Source: Methylophilus rhizosphaerae (lineage in GTDB: Bacteria; Pseudomonadota; Gammaproteobacteria; Burkholderiales; Methylophilaceae). From it: 64,000 nt of DNA. The notes beneath the pieces are model-generated. The model made no database searches. It had not been told where the DNA came from and saw only the letters and a list, made by a program, of their open reading frames with translations. Shown piece by piece: positions 19,598 to 28,999 of this stretch; the stretch's first letter is position 1, and every line of letters begins with the position of its first letter. Position numbers and translations under genes: made by a program. Location of the stretch: NCBI RefSeq assembly GCF_900100975.1, contig NZ_FNFX01000001.1:65820-129819 (forward strand). Reading direction: 5' to 3'.

Positions 19598-20788
19598 TTA
19601 TGCGCTTGCCTTTAAAAAATTCAAAATCAGAGGAGCCAGCCTGTTGACCAGCTCTTCAGCTTCCTGCTTGCTCATCACCAGGGATGGTAACAAACGAATG
19701 ACTTTCTCGGAGGTGACATTGATCAACAGTCTGGCCGCCAGGGCCTGTTTGACCAGCTCGCCACATGGCCTGTCCAACTCTACGCCTATCATCATGCCAG
19801 CGTTGCGTATATTGACGATACCAGCCTGGTTTTTCAGTGCGTCGGTTAACAGGCTGGCGATGTAATCCCCCACCTCTTGTGCGTTTTCACGCAGGTTTTC
19901 TTCTGCAATGATATTCAGTGTGGCCAGGCCGGCTGCAGTCGCCAGTGGATTACCGCCAAAGGTGGAGCCATGCTTGCCCGGCGTAAAGGTTTCTGCCGCC
20001 ACACCGCGTGCTACACAGGCACCAATCGGCACGCCAGAGCCCAGGCCTTTCGCCAGTGTCATTACATCCGGCATAATGCTGGTATGCTGGAAGGCAAACC
20101 AGGTACCGGTCCGGGCAATACCGGACTGTACTTCATCCAGCATCAGCAACCAGCCGTTGGCATCACAAATCTCACGCAAACCCTGGAAATAACTGTCCAG
20201 GCTGGCCGGGATATGCACACCGCCCTCGCCTTGTACTGGCTCCAGCAGAATGGCCACCACGTTGTTTTTGCGCGAAGCAATGGCTTTAATCGCTTCCAGG
20301 TCATCAAAAGGCACCCGCACAAAGCCACTGACCAATGGCTCAAAACCGGCCTGCACCTTGCGGTTACCGGTGGCCGACAAGGTTGCCATGGTTCTGCCAT
20401 GAAAACTCTGGTCCATGACAATGATTTCCGGATGGTCTATGCCTTTGTTATGCCCATACAGCCGTGCCAGTTTAATGGCTGCCTCGTTGGCCTCACAGCC
20501 AGAGTTACAAAAAAACACCCTATCCATGCCGGACAGTTCTGTCAGCTTGTCAGCCAGTGCTGCTTGCTCGGCAATCTGGTAGACATTGGAGACATGAATC
20601 AACCTGGCAATCTGTGCATTTAGTGCAGCCACAAATTTGGGGTGGGCATGACCGAGGCCATTCACCGCAACCCCGGATAATGCATCCAGATAGCGATCAC
20701 CGGCAGTATCCGTCAACCAGACGCCCTCGCCTTTGACAAATGTCACAGGCTGCCTGCCATACGTGTTCATTAAATGTTCGGAATGCAT
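19598..20788 (-). CDS. argD: Acetylornithine / succinyldiaminopimelate aminotransferase
   Basis: A 396-residue class III PLP aminotransferase for arginine synthesis, probably also for the succinyl-DAP step of lysine synthesis. The PLP lysine is in TLAKGLGSGVPIGA, the aspartate contacting PLP is in LMLDEVQSGIARTG, and FCNSGCEANEAAIKLAR is typical. I prefer MHSEHLMNTYGRQPV as the start. Eight more in-frame codons upstream (ATG at 20812) overlap the terminator-like hairpin and are unlikely. The next Met, giving MNTYGRQPV, is also possible. Confidence 0.95.
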   Translation of the reverse strand: MHSEHLMNTYGRQPVTFVKGEGVWLTDTAGDRYLDALSGVAVNGLGHAHPKFVAALNAQIARLIHVSNVYQIAEQAALADKLTELSGMDRVFFCNSGCEANEAAIKLARLYGHNKGIDHPEIIVMDQSFHGRTMATLSATGNRKVQAGFEPLVSGFVRVPFDDLEAIKAIASRKNNVVAILLEPVQGEGGVHIPASLDSYFQGLREICDANGWLLMLDEVQSGIARTGTWFAFQHTSIMPDVMTLAKGLGSGVPIGACVARGVAAETFTPGKHGSTFGGNPLATAAGLATLNIIAEENLRENAQEVGDYIASLLTDALKNQAGIVNIRNAGMMIGVELDRPCGELVKQALAARLLINVTSEKVIRLLPSLVMSKQEAEELVNRLAPLILNFLKASA

Positions 20789-20813
20789 TTCAAACCCTTT
20801 TTTCAAAAACAAA

Positions 20814-20833
20814 ACGGCGGCTTAAGCCGCCGT
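20814..20833 (-). terminator. Rho-independent terminator after the PuuD-like gene
   Basis: A perfect 8-bp stem, acggcggc (20814-20821) and gccgccgt (20826-20833), has a TTAA loop. On the minus strand TTTTGTTTTTG follows. It ends the small membrane-protein pair upstream and separates it from argD. Confidence 0.85.
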
Positions 20834-20849
20834 AACCGCCTTAAACCCG

Positions 20850-21341
20850 TTAAAACCCTAATACCGCACGGTGGCTCAACCCGTTTGCCATAAAAAACAG
20901 CATGGGCAGAGACAGCATCATATTCACTCGTGACGCCAGCATGGCTACACGTCGCGCCGCATTTCTGGCAGGTTCATCTGCCACAACCAATCCCAGAATT
21001 TTTTTCTGGTTAGGCCAGATCAGAATCCAAACATTCAACAGCATGATGGTACCTAGCCACGCACCTACACCAATCACTTCAAACCCATTGCGCAACATAA
21101 ACGCATCCGTGAAATGTGCCCCTAACAGGGCAGCGCCCGCCAACCATGTCACTACGGCTGACCAGCGAAACCAGAATAAGGCGCGCGGGGCGACATGCCT
21201 GTTGATGCCGATGGCTGTTCCATCAGCTGCTGCTGCCTTTAAGGCCGTCATTTGCACTAGGTTAAAGTAATAAAGCAGGCCGACCCAGGTAATGCCCGCC
21301 AGAAAATGTATCCATCGTGCCAGTGCCGGGACCAGTTCCAT
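20850..21341 (-). CDS. PuuD-like (urate oxidase N-terminal type) membrane protein
   Basis: A 163-residue integral membrane protein with about four segments (around 8-30, 57-77, 88-110 and 136-153). ARWIHFLAGITWVGLLYYFNLVQ is the usual start of the Urate_ox_N/PuuD membrane domain, whose histidines suggest haem binding. Full PuuD carries a C-terminal cytochrome c, which is absent here, so urate oxidation is not supported. Many proteobacteria carry this short form with unknown role. It starts 3 bp after a 34-residue membrane peptide and ends at a strong terminator. Confidence 0.72.
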   Translation of the reverse strand: MELVPALARWIHFLAGITWVGLLYYFNLVQMTALKAAAADGTAIGINRHVAPRALFWFRWSAVVTWLAGAALLGAHFTDAFMLRNGFEVIGVGAWLGTIMLLNVWILIWPNQKKILGLVVADEPARNAARRVAMLASRVNMMLSLPMLFFMANGLSHRAVLGF

Positions 21342-21344
21342 GGT

Positions 21345-21449
21345 TCAGCCCCCGGCCACAATAAAATTTTTCAGGAAAAAAACCAGTGCCAGAGTCAGCA
21401 ACAACCCCGAGATGATGGTGCCAGTGATTGATTCCAACGGATTTTTCAT
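21345..21449 (-). CDS. Small single-pass membrane protein
   Basis: A 34-residue ORF beginning MKNPLESITGTIISG, with one hydrophobic helix (about 11-31, TIISGLLLTLALVFFLKNFIV). It has a strong ribosome site (GGGGAG, seven bases upstream). It ends three bases before the ATG of the PuuD-like gene, so the two are surely cotranscribed. I do not recognise the family. The composition and coupling suggest an accessory subunit of the PuuD-like membrane protein. Confidence 0.65.
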   Translation of the reverse strand: MKNPLESITGTIISGLLLTLALVFFLKNFIVAGG

Positions 21450-21745
21450 ACGCTCCCCATTCACACACCCATGCCAGATACTTTAGTCAGGCACGTCAAA
21501 TAATTAACTTCGCCCAAGTGCCTGGCAATTCCGGCCAGATTTTATTTTCTACTTGTTAAATCACTTCTTTGGCGAATGCTGGAGATTACCGCAAAAGTCT
21601 TTATTTGACAAGGCTGTAGCCGCTTTGCCGCTTTCCCTGCGTGCCGTGATAGACGGCTGGATGATGGTTTTCTTTTTTCGATTTATAATGCGGGGTTATT
21701 GTGCGTTTGGCCTGCAAGCGCCCCATTATGAGGAATTCACACATC

Positions 21746-23236
21746 ATGGCAACAACCGATATCGATGTATTGCTGGTTGGCGGCGGCATCATGAGCGCCA
21801 CGCTGGCTATTTTGCTGCATCGGCTGGATCCCCAATTACATATCTGCATGGTGGAGCAACTGGAAGATGTGGCACTCGAAAGTTCGGATGCATTAAACAA
21901 CGCGGGCACAGGGCATGCCGGTTATTGCGAACTGAACTACACACCTCAAGACAAGCATGGCGACATCCATATCCGGCGCGCCCTTGAAATCAATGCCGCG
22001 TTTGAAGTGTCATTGCAATGCTGGTCGACGCTGGCCAAAGAAGGCATTCTGGATGCCGCCGGTTTTATCCAGCGCGTGCCCCACCTGAGCGCTGTCTGGG
22101 GAGAGCAGAACAGCGCCTTTTTACGCAAACGCCATACACTGCTACAAGCACACCCGCTGTTTGCCGACATGCAATGGAGCGACCAGCCAGCCACATTAAA
22201 TGACTGGATGCCGCTGATGATGGCTGGCCGCAAACAAGCAGCCAGCATGGCAGCTACCTGCGTGGAATATGGTTCTGATGTCAACTTTGGTGCGTTGACG
22301 CGCCAACTGGTGGCTTATTTGAAAACACGCCCCAATTTTACCTTGCTGACGCAGTCACACGTCAGCAAACTCAAGCGATCTGCCACCCGTGAGCGCAGCT
22401 TCTGGCAAGTGCGCGTGCAACACCTGCCATCCGGGCAAACACAATCATTCAACACGCCATTCGTATTCCTGGGGGCAGGCGGTGGCGCATTGCCGCTGTT
22501 ACAGCAATCCGGCATTCCCGAAGCCCATGGCTATGGCGGTTTCCCGGTTAGCGGCCAATGGCTGATTTGCAATAACCCCGAACTCATCCACCAGCATCAT
22601 GCCAAGGTCTACAGCCAGGCTGCCGTAGGTGCTCCCCCCATGTCAGTCCCGCATCTGGATACACGCCTGATCCAGGGTAAGCCAGCCTTGTTGTTTGGCC
22701 CGTATGCAGGCTTCACCACGCGCTTTCTCAAGCAAGGCTCACGCTTCGACCTGGCCAAATCGGTTAAATTCAAGAACATCAAAAGCCTGCTGGGCGCCTG
22801 TCGCCATAATGTCGACCTGACCAAATACCTGATCAAGGAAGTTTTTCAAAGCCACGAACAGCGCATGCAGGCGCTACGCGTGTTTTTACCCGATGCCAAT
22901 GGCAAGGACTGGAGCCTGGCGCACGCCGGGCAGCGCGTGCAGATCATTAAACGTTGCCACCAGCATTGGGGCAAGCTGGAATTCGGGACTGAAATTGTCG
23001 CCAGCGAAGATGGCAGCCTGGCCGCCCTGCTTGGCGCATCGCCTGGAGCCTCCGTCAGCGTCAAAGCCATGCTGGACGTGTTGCAGCGCTGTTTTGCAGC
23101 TCGCATGCAAAGCGCATCCTGGCAAGAGCGCTTGAAAGCATTGATTCCGTCTTATGGTGAATCCCTGATTGACGATGCTGCCTTGCTTGCGCGTGTCAGA
23201 CGGGAGACACTAACGACATTAAACTTGGCGCCCTAG
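21746..23236 (+). CDS. mqo: Malate:quinone oxidoreductase
   Basis: A 496-residue FAD enzyme at the inner face of the membrane that oxidises malate to oxaloacetate and passes electrons to quinone. The FAD motif DVLLVGGGIMSATLAILL is at residues 6-23. LNNAGTGHAGYCELNYTP and GTEIVASEDGSLAALLGASPGAS are Mqo signatures. I chose the ATG at 21746 (GAGG eleven bases upstream). Two other in-frame ATGs, at 21701 and 21728, are less likely. A TATAAT at 21684-21689 is a plausible -10. Mqo could replace or supplement NAD-malate dehydrogenase. Confidence 0.95.
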   Translation: MATTDIDVLLVGGGIMSATLAILLHRLDPQLHICMVEQLEDVALESSDALNNAGTGHAGYCELNYTPQDKHGDIHIRRALEINAAFEVSLQCWSTLAKEGILDAAGFIQRVPHLSAVWGEQNSAFLRKRHTLLQAHPLFADMQWSDQPATLNDWMPLMMAGRKQAASMAATCVEYGSDVNFGALTRQLVAYLKTRPNFTLLTQSHVSKLKRSATRERSFWQVRVQHLPSGQTQSFNTPFVFLGAGGGALPLLQQSGIPEAHGYGGFPVSGQWLICNNPELIHQHHAKVYSQAAVGAPPMSVPHLDTRLIQGKPALLFGPYAGFTTRFLKQGSRFDLAKSVKFKNIKSLLGACRHNVDLTKYLIKEVFQSHEQRMQALRVFLPDANGKDWSLAHAGQRVQIIKRCHQHWGKLEFGTEIVASEDGSLAALLGASPGASVSVKAMLDVLQRCFAARMQSASWQERLKALIPSYGESLIDDAALLARVRRETLTTLNLAP

Positions 23237-23365
23237 TGATTAATTCTGGAAATAAATACACGCGGCACTCAGGCTGGCTCACCACATGGTGGTCAGAAAA
23301 ATTGAATTTCACGGCTCATGCAGTGGTCAAGCAAACAGTCGTGATAAGTTGAAAGAACCCTGTTT

Positions 23366-25117
23366 ATGTCTTACTTTTCATTTCATCGCCATGGTGTGTA
23401 TGCCGCCACTGCAAGCTTGACCTCTTTGCTTTTGCTTGGTTGCCAGGCCACGGAAGCACAGAAAAAAACGGTGGCAACACCCGATTTTGGTGAGCATGTC
23501 CTCATCATGGACCCCTCCATGCCTGCCAATGAAGTACAACAAAAACTGGACGCTTTATTCGAACAGCAGGAAAGCAATCAATTCGGCCCGGAACGCTATG
23601 CCGTACTGTTCAAACCAGGTGTTTACCACAATAAAGTGCAGCTGGGTTTTTACACACAGTTACTGGGACTGGGCCAAACACCGGATGATGTCACGTTGCA
23701 AGGTGGTATCCGCGTGGAAGCTGCCTGGCATGGCGGCGATGCCACGCAAAACTTCTGGCGCAGCGTAGAGAACCTTTCCGTGATTCCGGAGAATGGCACC
23801 ATGCAATGGGCAGTCTCCCAGGCAGCACCGCTACGCCGCCTGCATGTGCGTGGAAATATGCTGCTGGATGATGATAGCGGCTGGTCCAGCGGTGGTTTCA
23901 TTGCCGATAGCCTGGTTGACCAGCAGATTAATTCCGGCACCCAGCAGCAATGGCTGACGCGCAATTCAACCATAGGGAGTTGGACCAATGCCAACTGGAA
24001 CATGGTGTTTGTCGGTGTGAAAAATGCACCAGCATCCAAAAACTGGCCAAACCCGCCTTATACGGTGGTTGAACAGACACCCGTGGTGCGCGAAAAACCT
24101 TTCCTGACCATAGATCATGCCGGCAACTATAGTGTGGTAGTGCCAGGGTTGCGCCAAAATAGCCAAGGTATTAGCTGGCAAACCCAAGCACAAAATGAAA
24201 CATTGTTACCGCTGGACCAATTCTATATCGCCAAAGCGGACACAGACACCGCATACACCATCAATATGGCCTTATCCAAAGGCAAGCACCTGTTGCTAAC
24301 ACCTGGTATTTACAAGCTGGATGCGCCATTGCATGTTACGCAAGCCAATACCGTTGTCCTTGGACTGGGCATCGCTACCCTGCAGCCAGTTGCAGGCAAT
24401 GCCGCCATGACCATCGCCGATGTCGACGGTGTCAAAGTAGGCGGGATCCTGTTTGATGCCGGCGAGGAAAACTCGGATGTATTACTGCAAGTGGGAGACA
24501 GTAAAAACACCAGCAGCCATGCGCAAAGCCCTATCAGTTTGCATGATGCCTTTTTCCGGGTGGGCGGTGCCACGGTAGGGAATGCAACAGACAGCGTGAT
24601 TATCAACAGCAACAATGTGATTGGTGACAATTTATGGGTATGGCGCGCCGATCATGGCGATGGCATAGGCTGGAACACCAATAAAACCAGGCACGGTATC
24701 GTTGTGAATGGTGACGATGTCACCATGTATGGCTTGTTTGTAGAACATTTCCACGATTACCAGACCTTGTGGAATGGTAATCGTGGTGAAGTGTACTTCT
24801 ACCAGAGCGAAGCCCCTTATGATGTGCCTGACCAGCAAAGCTGGATGAATGGCACTGTCAACGGCTATGCTTCATACAAACTGGCTGACCAGGTCACCCA
24901 TCACAAAGCAGTGGGAATGGGCGTATATTGCTTTTTTAGCAATAACCCGGGCGTCAAGCTTAATAGCGCCATTGAAGCGCCAACGGCACCTGACATCCAG
25001 TTCAGCCATGTGACCAGTGTGTCACTGGGCGGTACCGGGGAAATTACCCATGTGCTGAACAACCAGGGCGACAAGGCGGATGAGAAAAATTTTGTGTCCA
25101 GGCTTGCGCATCAATAA
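23366..25117 (+). CDS. Secreted beta-helix (pectate-lyase-like) lipoprotein
   Basis: A 583-residue predicted lipoprotein. The signal peptide ends in LLLLGC, putting the lipidated cysteine at about residue 26. The mature part starts with VLIMDPSMPANEVQQKLD, then YAVLFKPGVYHNKVQLGFYTQLLGLG, the look of right-handed beta-helix proteins of the pectate-lyase fold found in soil bacteria. Repeated asparagine-rich turns (SVIINSNNVIGDNLWVWRAD, DDVTMYGLFVEHFHDY) support stacked coils. Substrate and activity are unknown; a polysaccharide-binding or lyase role is only an inference from the fold. It stands alone after mqo. Confidence 0.6.
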   Translation: MSYFSFHRHGVYAATASLTSLLLLGCQATEAQKKTVATPDFGEHVLIMDPSMPANEVQQKLDALFEQQESNQFGPERYAVLFKPGVYHNKVQLGFYTQLLGLGQTPDDVTLQGGIRVEAAWHGGDATQNFWRSVENLSVIPENGTMQWAVSQAAPLRRLHVRGNMLLDDDSGWSSGGFIADSLVDQQINSGTQQQWLTRNSTIGSWTNANWNMVFVGVKNAPASKNWPNPPYTVVEQTPVVREKPFLTIDHAGNYSVVVPGLRQNSQGISWQTQAQNETLLPLDQFYIAKADTDTAYTINMALSKGKHLLLTPGIYKLDAPLHVTQANTVVLGLGIATLQPVAGNAAMTIADVDGVKVGGILFDAGEENSDVLLQVGDSKNTSSHAQSPISLHDAFFRVGGATVGNATDSVIINSNNVIGDNLWVWRADHGDGIGWNTNKTRHGIVVNGDDVTMYGLFVEHFHDYQTLWNGNRGEVYFYQSEAPYDVPDQQSWMNGTVNGYASYKLADQVTHHKAVGMGVYCFFSNNPGVKLNSAIEAPTAPDIQFSHVTSVSLGGTGEITHVLNNQGDKADEKNFVSRLAHQ

Positions 25118-25144
25118 TAACGAATGCCAATCTCCCAGCCCAGT

Positions 25145-25650
25145 CTACGCCATTTGCTGGCCGTATAAGCGCTGGTAAACGCTACCGGCCTGAGTAACCA
25201 AGGTATTGCTGGCACGTAACTGTTGCATGGCTTCCAGGGTTCCAGTGGCCGACTGCGACAACCATTCAAACGCCGTATTCTCGCGCTGCTTCCAGGTTTT
25301 CACCTGCTTGCCCAGTACCATGGTCAACGCAATCACAAACGGATTCAGCAACAGGATAATCAGCGCCAGCTGCCAGTGCATCCATAGCAATACCGCCGTT
25401 ACGCCAATCACACTTAACACCGCCGCCAGCACTTTGGTAATGGTTTCGCCGAGAAGCTTGTCCAGCAATGCCTGCCGGACATTCAAAGTAACTTGTTTGG
25501 ATAAGCTGACGAAGATATGGGCGGTCGCCATGCCGGGCAATACACTACTCAGGCGCAGCGTGATAGTAAATAAGGTCACGCAGATGATAATGGCACCGAC
25601 CCCAGCCACAGGCGGTGGGAATGCTGCCACAAGCCTGCTAACGTAATCAT
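25145..25650 (-). pseudogene. Decayed ABC exporter membrane domain
   Basis: A minus-strand remnant of an ABC transporter transmembrane domain. The main frame (25145-25630) holds recognisable membrane helices (VLSVIGVTAVLLWMHWQLALIILLLNPFVIAL) and TLEAMQQLRAS. The usual stretch after LNVRQALLDKLLG is missing, and there is no ATP-binding domain. The expected N-terminus (MITLAGLWQHSHRLWLGS) is in another frame beginning at the ATG at 25648-25650, so a frameshift lies near 25600. It ends in a stop shortly before the convergent lipoprotein gene. Confidence 0.75.
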
Positions 25651-25665
25651 GACAAGCTTACAAAG

Positions 25666-26427
25666 TTACTGCTTGCCGGTTGCCAATACACGCTGGCGAC
25701 GGATTTCGTATAAGGCGATACCGCTGGCAACGCTTACATTCAGGCTTTGTACTGAACCAAACATGGGAATCGTGATTAATGCATCGCAGGTTTCCTGCGT
25801 CAACCGGCGCAAACCATCGCCTTCAGCGCCCATCACCAGGGCAATCGGGCCCTCCAGCCTGGTGTTATGCAAGTCACCGGGTGCATCCATGGTGGTGCCG
25901 ATAATATAGACACCGGCCTCCTTAAGTTCGCGCATGGTGCGCGCCAGATTGGTCACAGCGATAAAAGGAACGGTTTCAGCCGCGCCGCTGGCCACCTTGC
26001 GAACGGTGCCATTCAAGCCGACAGAACGGTCCTTGGGCGCAATAATTGCATGCACACCCATGGCATCTGCCACACGCAGGCAGGCGCCTAAATTGTGTGG
26101 GTCTTGTACACCATCCAGTATCAGGAAGAAAGGTGGCTCATCCAGGTCTGATTCGAGAATATCGTGAATGTCCTTGTATGGCATCGGTGTTTCAACCACG
26201 CGTGCAATCACGCCCTGGTGCCGGCCATGCGCACCAATAAAACCATCCAGGCGGTGACGTTCAGCCTGGATCACGCGGATATTTTGATTTTTTGCCATTT
26301 CGAGCAGATCACGCATACGCGCATCTACCCTATCCTGGTCAATGATAATTTCCTGAATGCTGTTGCCATGCTGACGCATGCGACTCAACACCGCATGAAA
26401 ACCAAACAGAATGCGGGTTTCCGACAT
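25666..26427 (-). CDS. rlmB: 23S rRNA (guanosine2251-2'-O)-methyltransferase
   Basis: A 253-residue SPOUT methyltransferase that 2'-O-methylates G2251 in the peptidyl-transferase P-loop of 23S rRNA. The N-terminal substrate-binding domain starts ILFGFHAVLSRMRQ. The catalytic knot motifs are DGVQDPHNLGACLRVADAMG, LVMGAEGDGLRRLT and SLNVSVASGIALYE. I chose MSETRILFGFH because AGGAGTAACT precedes it. The seven upstream in-frame codons contain that ribosome site. It is downstream of rnr, as in many proteobacteria. Confidence 0.95.
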   Translation of the reverse strand: MSETRILFGFHAVLSRMRQHGNSIQEIIIDQDRVDARMRDLLEMAKNQNIRVIQAERHRLDGFIGAHGRHQGVIARVVETPMPYKDIHDILESDLDEPPFFLILDGVQDPHNLGACLRVADAMGVHAIIAPKDRSVGLNGTVRKVASGAAETVPFIAVTNLARTMRELKEAGVYIIGTTMDAPGDLHNTRLEGPIALVMGAEGDGLRRLTQETCDALITIPMFGSVQSLNVSVASGIALYEIRRQRVLATGKQ

Positions 26428-26470
26428 AGTTACTCCTAAATCTTTCATTACGCTTGGACAATAAACATAT

Positions 26471-26529
26471 TAGCGGCAGCGGCAAACCGGCCCTGAATCA
26501 TTATCCAGGACAACTTGCCGCTGCCGCTA
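26471..26529. repeat. Perfect 15-bp inverted repeat between rlmB and rnr
   Basis: tagcggcagcggcaa (26471-26485) is the exact reverse complement of ttgccgctgccgcta (26515-26529), with a 29-base spacer. No T run follows on either strand, so it is not a standard terminator. It could form an RNA hairpin in a rnr-rlmB transcript (minus strand), just before the rlmB start. Confidence 0.8.
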
Positions 26530-26535
26530 TTGCTT

Positions 26536-26558
26536 AAAAGCCGTATTATCGGGCTTTT
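26536..26558 (-). terminator. Weak hairpin overlapping the rnr stop
   Basis: On the minus strand AAAAGCCC and GGCTTTTAAG can pair around the rnr stop region (stem about 7 bp, loop GATAATAC), followed by four T. It is a possible weak terminator or attenuator, letting some transcripts continue into rlmB. Confidence 0.4.
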
Positions 26559-28999
26559 GCCTTGGGTTTGCCCTTGTTTTTTTGCATGGCATGCCGCCCT
26601 TTTTCCTTGGCCGGCCGTGATTTTCCTGCCGCGGACTTGGTTTTACCTACTGCAGAAGGTGCAACAGGAGGTTTGGAAGATGCCTGATGGCCTGAAACTT
26701 TGCTTGCTTCTTTACTATTGCCAGGCTTGATTTTCTGTGTGGTGCCCTGCGCTTTTTTGGCTCTCGATATTGATCCCTCCGACACACCTCCAACCTCTGC
26801 AATGTCTGATGGCATTTCACTGTTCGCCACCAGCGTGAAGTCAATCCGGCTGGTTTCCAGGTCCACCCTGACCACTTTGACGGTCAGCCTGTCGCCCAAA
26901 CGGTAACGTACCCCCGTACGCTCACCCACCATTTCATGGCGGGCCTTGTCATGAATAAAGTAGTCGTTGCCCAGATCCGTCACATGCAGAAGGCCCTCGA
27001 CATAGACTTCATCCAACGCCACGAACAGGCCAAAACTGGTGACACCAGCGACTGTACCGGCAAACACTTCACCCACTTTGTCCTGCATATAGAAGCACTT
27101 AAGCCAATTGGTGACGTCACGCGTCGCATCATCGGCACGGCGTTCTGTCATGGAGCAATGCATGCCCAGTTGATGCCAATCCTTGGCCTGGTAACGCTTA
27201 CCCTCGACCACGGCCTTGATGGCACGGTGTACCAACAGGTCAGGATAACGCCGGATAGGCGAAGTAAAGTGCGTATAGGCGTCATAGGCCAAGCCGAAGT
27301 GGCCTACATTATCCGGGCTATACACCGCCTGTTGCATGGAGCGTAGCAACACCGTTTGCAGTAACTGCGCATCCGGCCGATCCTTAATACGCTGCATCAG
27401 TTTGGCATAGTCTTTGGCCTGCGGGCTTTCACCGCCACCTACGCCAAAGCCAAATTCCCCCATAAACAGGCGCAATGCCTCCAGTTTTTCCGGCGTTGGC
27501 CCTTCATGAATGCGGTATAAACAAGCCTGTTCGTTTTTGAGCAGGAAATCAGCCGCACAAACGTTGGCAGCCAGCATGCACTCTTCAATCAGCCGGTGTG
27601 CTTCGTTACGCACGACAGGTACGATCTTGTCGATCTTGCCGTTATCGTTGAACACCATCATGGTTTCAGTGGATTCAAACTCCACCGCCCAACGCTTCTC
27701 GCGCTGGGTCAGCATCAGGCGGAATACACTGTTAAGATTATTCAAATGCGGCAGCAACCAGGCATACTTTTCTGCCAGTGACGGATCTTCACCTTGCAGC
27801 AAGGTATGCACCTGGGTATAAGTCATGCGTGCTTTGGAAAGCATCACAGAAGGATAGAACTGGTACTGCTTGACCAAGCCCTGTCCATCCACCTGCATGT
27901 CGCATACCATGCATAAGCGCTCGACATCAGGATTAAGCGAGCACAAACCGTTTGACAAGGCTTCCGGCAGCATCGGAATCACGCGGCGCGGGAAATACAC
28001 TGAATTGCCCCTGTCATAGGCATCTTTATCCAGCGCATCACCAGGCTGCACATAAAAGCTGACATCTGCAATCGCCACCACCAGCCGCCAGCCTTTACCT
28101 TGCGGCTCGGCAAACACGGCATCGTCAAAATCACGGGCCGTTTCACCATCTATGGTAATCAGCGGCAGGGCACGTAAATCCTTACGGCCTTTGTAATCTT
28201 TAGGCTGGACAGTTTTTGGAAAGGCTTCCGCCTGATTGACAGCAGCTGGATTAAACTGGTGCGGCAGGTGATGCTTGCGCAAGGCAATCTCAATTTCCAT
28301 TCCGCTGTCAGCATAGTTACCCAATATTTCCACCACTTTACCCATGGGCATGGAATGTGAAGACGGATATTCGGTTAACTCAATCGTCACTACCTGCCCG
28401 ACCTGGGCATCCATATCCAGGTGGTAAGGAATCAGGATATCCTGGCTGATACGCTTATCCTCAGCCGCCACCATGGTCACACCCTGAGCGCGAATCACGC
28501 GCCCGACCAGGGTTTTATTGGCACGTTCCAGCACCTCGACCAGTTTGCCTTCCGGGCGGCCTTTCCTGTCCATCCCGGCCAGGCGCACCATGGCGCGGTC
28601 GCCATGCATGACCATGGTCATTTCTTTAGGCCCCAGGAAAATATCTTCAGGGTTCCTGGCTTTATCATCAGGCACTAAAAAACCGTAACCGTCCGTATGG
28701 CCAAATACCGTTCCGGCAATCAGGTGTATCTTGTCAGGCAGGCAAAAAGCCCCCTTGCGGTTACGCATCAGCTGGCCATCGCGCTCCATTGCAGCCAGGC
28801 GGCGATTAAAAATATCCCGCTCATCATGACTGATGTCGAGTAATACATAAATCTGTTCAGCGCTTAAAGGGACACCCTGGTCTGAAAGAAGCTGTAGAAC
28901 CAGCTCCCGACTCGGTAATGGTGTTTGGTATAGTTCAGCTTCTCGCTGGGCCTGCGGGTCATTTGCACGCAGGGATTTTTTCGTTTTTCTGGTTGACAA
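26546..28999 (-). CDS. rnr: Ribonuclease R
   Basis: An 817-residue 3'-5' exoribonuclease that degrades structured RNA. The order is an N-terminal winged helix (about 20-85), cold-shock domains (about 88-250), the RNB catalytic domain (about 275-600) with the metal aspartates in GETARDFDDAVFAEP, an S1 domain (about 655-735) with GLFVALDEVYVEGLLHV, and a Lys/Ala-rich basic tail. The start is TTG at 28997-28999 with AAGGAAG eight bases before it, and no ATG fits better. The start codon overlaps the -35 box of the divergent tRNA-Leu promoter. Confidence 0.95.
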   Translation of the reverse strand: MSTRKTKKSLRANDPQAQREAELYQTPLPSRELVLQLLSDQGVPLSAEQIYVLLDISHDERDIFNRRLAAMERDGQLMRNRKGAFCLPDKIHLIAGTVFGHTDGYGFLVPDDKARNPEDIFLGPKEMTMVMHGDRAMVRLAGMDRKGRPEGKLVEVLERANKTLVGRVIRAQGVTMVAAEDKRISQDILIPYHLDMDAQVGQVVTIELTEYPSSHSMPMGKVVEILGNYADSGMEIEIALRKHHLPHQFNPAAVNQAEAFPKTVQPKDYKGRKDLRALPLITIDGETARDFDDAVFAEPQGKGWRLVVAIADVSFYVQPGDALDKDAYDRGNSVYFPRRVIPMLPEALSNGLCSLNPDVERLCMVCDMQVDGQGLVKQYQFYPSVMLSKARMTYTQVHTLLQGEDPSLAEKYAWLLPHLNNLNSVFRLMLTQREKRWAVEFESTETMMVFNDNGKIDKIVPVVRNEAHRLIEECMLAANVCAADFLLKNEQACLYRIHEGPTPEKLEALRLFMGEFGFGVGGGESPQAKDYAKLMQRIKDRPDAQLLQTVLLRSMQQAVYSPDNVGHFGLAYDAYTHFTSPIRRYPDLLVHRAIKAVVEGKRYQAKDWHQLGMHCSMTERRADDATRDVTNWLKCFYMQDKVGEVFAGTVAGVTSFGLFVALDEVYVEGLLHVTDLGNDYFIHDKARHEMVGERTGVRYRLGDRLTVKVVRVDLETSRIDFTLVANSEMPSDIAEVGGVSEGSISRAKKAQGTTQKIKPGNSKEASKVSGHQASSKPPVAPSAVGKTKSAAGKSRPAKEKGRHAMQKNKGKPKAKAR

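Noticed and set aside
20850-21341. Call as a functional urate hydroxylase PuuD
   Set aside because: The cytochrome c part of PuuD is missing and no purine catabolism genes are nearby.
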